A DNA stretch of 17,125 nt from Acidobacteriota bacterium. Its GTDB lineage: Bacteria; Acidobacteriota; Terriglobia; Terriglobales; Acidobacteriaceae. Positions 14,846 to 17,125 of this stretch are shown piece by piece. Location: contig QIAR01000061.1 in the NCBI GenBank assembly GCA_003225595.1, forward strand, positions 1 to 17,125. Reading direction: 5' to 3'. A program made the translations under genes and the position numbers. Every line of letters begins with the position of its first letter. Position 1 is the first letter of the stretch. The notes below the pieces were generated by a model. The model searched no databases and was not told where the DNA came from. It saw nothing but the letters and a program-made list of their open reading frames with translations.

Positions 14846-14985
14846 CCCAGCCCTCAGTTCTCGGTTCCCAGTTGGGTGACAGCAACGGCTCACGGCTGAA
14901 TATTATTAAGGCATGCAAGCCGCAGGTGTGGGCCTCCAGCCACTGATCATTGAACACCAAGCATTGAGAACCGAGAATTGTTTTT
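14846..14985. repeat. Inverted heptad arrays filling a convergent gene junction
   Basis: CCCAGCC, CTCAGTT, CTCGGTT and CCCAGTT (14846-14873) start two bases after the GH57 stop. CATTGAG, AACCGAG and AATTGTT (14962-14982) are the opposite-sense counterpart and end next to the stop (14986-14988) of the minus-strand gene. The 17-base arms CAGTTCTCGGTTCCCAG and TTGAGAACCGAGAATTG are complementary at 14 positions. Between them are two more heptads, ACGGCTC and ACGGCTG (14885-14898). A T-run (14981-14985) follows the right arm on the plus strand, so a long-loop terminator for the GH57 transcript is conceivable. Confidence 0.7.
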
Positions 14986-15615
14986 CTACTGTCCCCCGCT
15001 CGCGGCCGTGAGCGCCATGGGCCGACTCAATTCCATCACCAGTTCCGTGCCTGCGGGTAACACGGCTGAACGGTGTTTTCCCAGCCAGTGCGCGACGGTG
15101 ACTGTGGCTGCGACTGTGCCGCCAATCAACATGCCCTTACCGCCACCTATCAGTCCGCCCACAAGCATTGCTCCGCCAGTACCCATGCCTATTTCGGTCA
15201 GATCTTTGCCGTCGTGACCAGCGCCCTTGAACTGGCCTTCATCGTTGACGTCGGTTCCGGCGCGCAGGCTGGTATCGACCAAGGTAGCATTTAGCATGTA
15301 GCGCTCGCCGTTAGGCAGCACGACAGTTTCCGGAAAGATGCCAATGGTCGGCTTTCCGGCGATTCGCCGTGGCTCGGTGATTTTGGTGACGCGCCCTTGA
15401 ACTGTAGCGCCAATCGGAATCATCGTCTTGCCGTCCAGAACAACTGCCTCAGTCACGCGGCCGGAGAAGGGGTCACCCGGCTTGTTGCTGAAAGTGCTGA
15501 GCGTGTTCTCTAGTTTTACTTTGAGAGCTGTACCCGCAGGCAGGGACAGGTTGGTTTGCGCCCAAGCAGCTCCCGCGAGCAACAATACACAGAGTGATCC
15601 AGCAAACTTCTTCAT
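14986..15615 (-). CDS. Secreted protein of unknown function with duplicated LPAGT motif
   Basis: The 209-residue protein starts with a Sec signal peptide (MKKFAGSLCVLLLAGAAWA, cleavage before Gln20) and is probably periplasmic. The mature part has a beta-rich region (about 22-115) containing LPAGTALKVKLENTL and SGRVTEAVVLDGKTMIPIGATVQGRV, which recalls VirB10/TrbI-like beta domains. A polar linker follows, then a glycine-rich hydrophobic segment (142-178: GTGGAMLVGGLIGGGKG and on), and finally a second motif copy, LPAGTELVMELSRPM (186-200). The hydrophobic segment could insert in a membrane or act as a glycine-zipper hairpin. AGGAGG lies four bases before ATG 15615. It is convergent with the GH57 gene and divergent from enolase; no conjugation genes are near, so a secretion-channel role is not implied. 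Function is unknown. Confidence 0.8.
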   Translation of the reverse strand: MKKFAGSLCVLLLAGAAWAQTNLSLPAGTALKVKLENTLSTFSNKPGDPFSGRVTEAVVLDGKTMIPIGATVQGRVTKITEPRRIAGKPTIGIFPETVVLPNGERYMLNATLVDTSLRAGTDVNDEGQFKGAGHDGKDLTEIGMGTGGAMLVGGLIGGGKGMLIGGTVAATVTVAHWLGKHRSAVLPAGTELVMELSRPMALTAASGGQ

Positions 15616-15783
15616 TGTGCCTCCTGAATTCCATCCTGATCCTGAGCGCGACTGTAGAACAGGGAGGAACCCGGGACAATAGCTGAGGCAAGACGTGAAC
15701 CAGCGGAGTCACGGTCATCAGGAGTGTTTAGCCCGGCCTTGATCGAGTGCGCCGTGTCGCAGACCAACGCCCGCACGTTCCGA

Positions 15784-15789
15784 TATAAT
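15784..15789 (+). promoter_or_regulatory. Candidate -10 box upstream of enolase
   Basis: A perfect TATAAT is present 95 bases before GTG 15884. The expected -35 window (near 15761-15766) reads CAGACC and is not a match, so an activator or another sigma factor would be needed. The predicted start near 15796 leaves a leader of about 88 bases. Confidence 0.35.
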
Positions 15790-15871
15790 CCCGGTTCTCG
15801 AACACAAAACTATGGGACGCACTTATACGGATAGCAGTTACCTTAGAGGCGGCGCTTTTCCTTCAACAGCC

Positions 15872-15878
15872 GAGGTGA
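15872..15878 (+). promoter_or_regulatory. Shine-Dalgarno sequence fixing the enolase GTG start
   Basis: GAGGTGA matches the anti-Shine-Dalgarno end of 16S rRNA well and lies five bases before GTG 15884. The next in-frame ATG (15896) is 17 bases away, too far for this site. Confidence 0.65.
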
Positions 15879-15883
15879 AACTC

Positions 15884-17125
15884 GTGAATACATCTATGCT
15901 GAACATCCTAGAGACACGTGCGCGGCAAATTCTCGATTCCCGTGGCAATCCCACGGTCGAAGCCGAGGTGCTTCTGGCAGATGGCGGTATCGGCCGTGCA
16001 GCCGTTCCCAGCGGCGCATCCACTGGCGAGCACGAGGCTGTCGAGTTGCGCGACGGCGACATCGAATGCTATCTCGGCAAAGGGGTTCTCAAGGCGGTCG
16101 AAAACGTGAATGGCGAAATTGCCAACGCTCTCGCGAACATGGATGCTTCTGACCAGCGAGCCCTCGATCAGAAAATGATCGAGCTCGACGGCACCCCGAC
16201 CAAGGGACGCCTCGGCGCAAATGCAATTCTCGGAGTTTCCATGGCAGCGGCCCGTGCTTCTGCGGCGAGTTTCGGGCTGCCTTTGTATCGCTATTTGGGC
16301 GGCGCCGGAGCCAACCTGCTCCCGTGTCCCATGATGAACATCCTGAACGGCGGCGCGCACGCCGATAACAATGTGGATTTTCAGGAATTCATGGTCATGG
16401 CTGTGGGGGCAGAGTCATTCTCCGAAGCCCTGCGCTGGGGGGTGGAGATCTTTCACACGCTAAAAGGCGTGCTGAAGAAACGGGGTTACAACACGGCGGT
16501 GGGTGATGAGGGCGGCTTCGCGCCTTCGGTGAAGTCGAATGTGGAAGCGATTGATGTTGTGCTTGAGGCCATCCAGCAGGCCGGCTATGAGCCTGGAGAT
16601 GAGGTCGCGATTGCGCTTGATCCGGCCGCCAGCGAGTTTTATCAGGATGGAAAATACATTTTCAAAAAATCCGACAAATCCGTGAAGAGCTCTGAAGAAA
16701 TGGTCCGCTTCTGGGCCAAATGGGTGCGCGATTACCCCATCGTCTCCCTCGAAGACGGCCTGGCCGAGGATGATTGGGAGGGCTGGCAGATGCTGACCAA
16801 GGAAGTCGGAAGCAAGATCCAACTGGTCGGCGATGACTTGTTCGTGACCAACACTGAGCGTTTGCAGGAAGGCATCGACCGCGGCGTCGCAAATTCCATT
16901 CTGATCAAGGTAAATCAGATTGGCACAGTTAGCGAAACGCTGGACGCCATTGATCTGGCGCGCCGCAACGGCTACACGTCAGTGATCTCACACCGCTCTG
17001 GCGAAACCGAAGACACGTTCATCGCAGACCTCGCGGTGGCCACGGGAGTCGGGCAAATCAAGACTGGATCGGCGTCGCGTACCGACCGCATCGCCAAATA
17101 CAACCAGTTGCTGCGCATCGAGGAA
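15884..17125 (+). CDS. eno: Enolase (phosphopyruvate hydratase), 3' end cut by the window
   Basis: The 414 codons present cover nearly the whole enzyme (about 430 residues), which converts 2-phosphoglycerate to phosphoenolpyruvate in glycolysis. ARQILDSRGNPTVEAEV is the conserved N-terminus. SGASTG (43-48) is the mobile loop with the Mg-binding Ser. Glu209 (GDEGGFAP) and Lys342 (LIKVNQIGT) are the catalytic acid/base pair. Asp246, Glu290 and Asp317 bind Mg2+. SHRSGETED (369-377) is the phosphate-side loop. Start: GTG 15884 has a strong ribosome site. An in-frame ATG at 15812 would add 24 residues (from MGRTYTDSS) without a stop, but it has no Shine-Dalgarno sequence and family members do not need the extension. 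The gene continues beyond the window. Confidence 0.97.
   Translation, partial: MNTSMLNILETRARQILDSRGNPTVEAEVLLADGGIGRAAVPSGASTGEHEAVELRDGDIECYLGKGVLKAVENVNGEIANALANMDASDQRALDQKMIELDGTPTKGRLGANAILGVSMAAARASAASFGLPLYRYLGGAGANLLPCPMMNILNGGAHADNNVDFQEFMVMAVGAESFSEALRWGVEIFHTLKGVLKKRGYNTAVGDEGGFAPSVKSNVEAIDVVLEAIQQAGYEPGDEVAIALDPAASEFYQDGKYIFKKSDKSVKSSEEMVRFWAKWVRDYPIVSLEDGLAEDDWEGWQMLTKEVGSKIQLVGDDLFVTNTERLQEGIDRGVANSILIKVNQIGTVSETLDAIDLARRNGYTSVISHRSGETEDTFIADLAVATGVGQIKTGSASRTDRIAKYNQLLRIEE

Overview
The window looks like chromosomal DNA of a Gram-negative soil bacterium, most probably an Acidobacteriota member of the Terriglobia/Koribacter type. This placement is inference. It rests on the moderately high GC content, the fused LptF-LptG permease (an outer-membrane LPS exporter), the seven-bladed YVTN-type lipoprotein, and intergenic DNA full of degenerate 7-bp repeats, which I associate with this phylum. 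No plasmid, phage, insertion sequence, CRISPR, rRNA or tRNA was seen.

Left part (1-5850, + strand): the tail of an unidentified membrane protein, then a glutaconate-type CoA-transferase subunit A without an adjacent subunit B, a single-domain rhodanese, and three subunits of a molybdenum hydroxylase. The hydroxylase is more specific than 'xanthine dehydrogenase'. Its FAD subunit carries the extra four-cysteine insertion (CX15CX7CX8C) that holds the additional [4Fe-4S] cluster of 4-hydroxybenzoyl-CoA reductase, and its large subunit has the RGHG and GPFGAKE motifs I associate with that enzyme. A CoA-transferase next to a reductase acting on CoA thioesters suggests an aromatic or cyclic acid CoA pathway, but the substrate is not proven.

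Middle (6065-10520): a seven-bladed beta-propeller lipoprotein, a 781-residue LptF-LptG fusion on the minus strand, and a stand-alone receiver protein with a C-terminal membrane anchor.

Right-centre (10526-14843): glgB (glycogen branching enzyme, minus) and a GH57 glycoside hydrolase (plus) diverge from a 115-bp shared upstream region and form an alpha-glucan metabolism pair. A secreted 209-residue protein of unknown function with a duplicated LPAGT motif converges on the GH57 gene. Divergent from it is enolase (eno), cut by the window end after 414 codons.

The most unusual non-coding signal is a set of degenerate heptamer arrays. They differ in sequence but share an exact period of 7, and two have an inverted counter-array. 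One overlaps the start codon of the molybdenum subunit. A second repeat type, GGGGC-N5/6-GCCCnCGCnACA, occurs twice upstream of the molybdenum subunit gene and once more, in frame, inside it, within a segment that looks like an insertion in the protein. Starts were re-chosen for four genes: TTG at 4846, ATG at 6065, ATG at 10032 and GTG at 15884.
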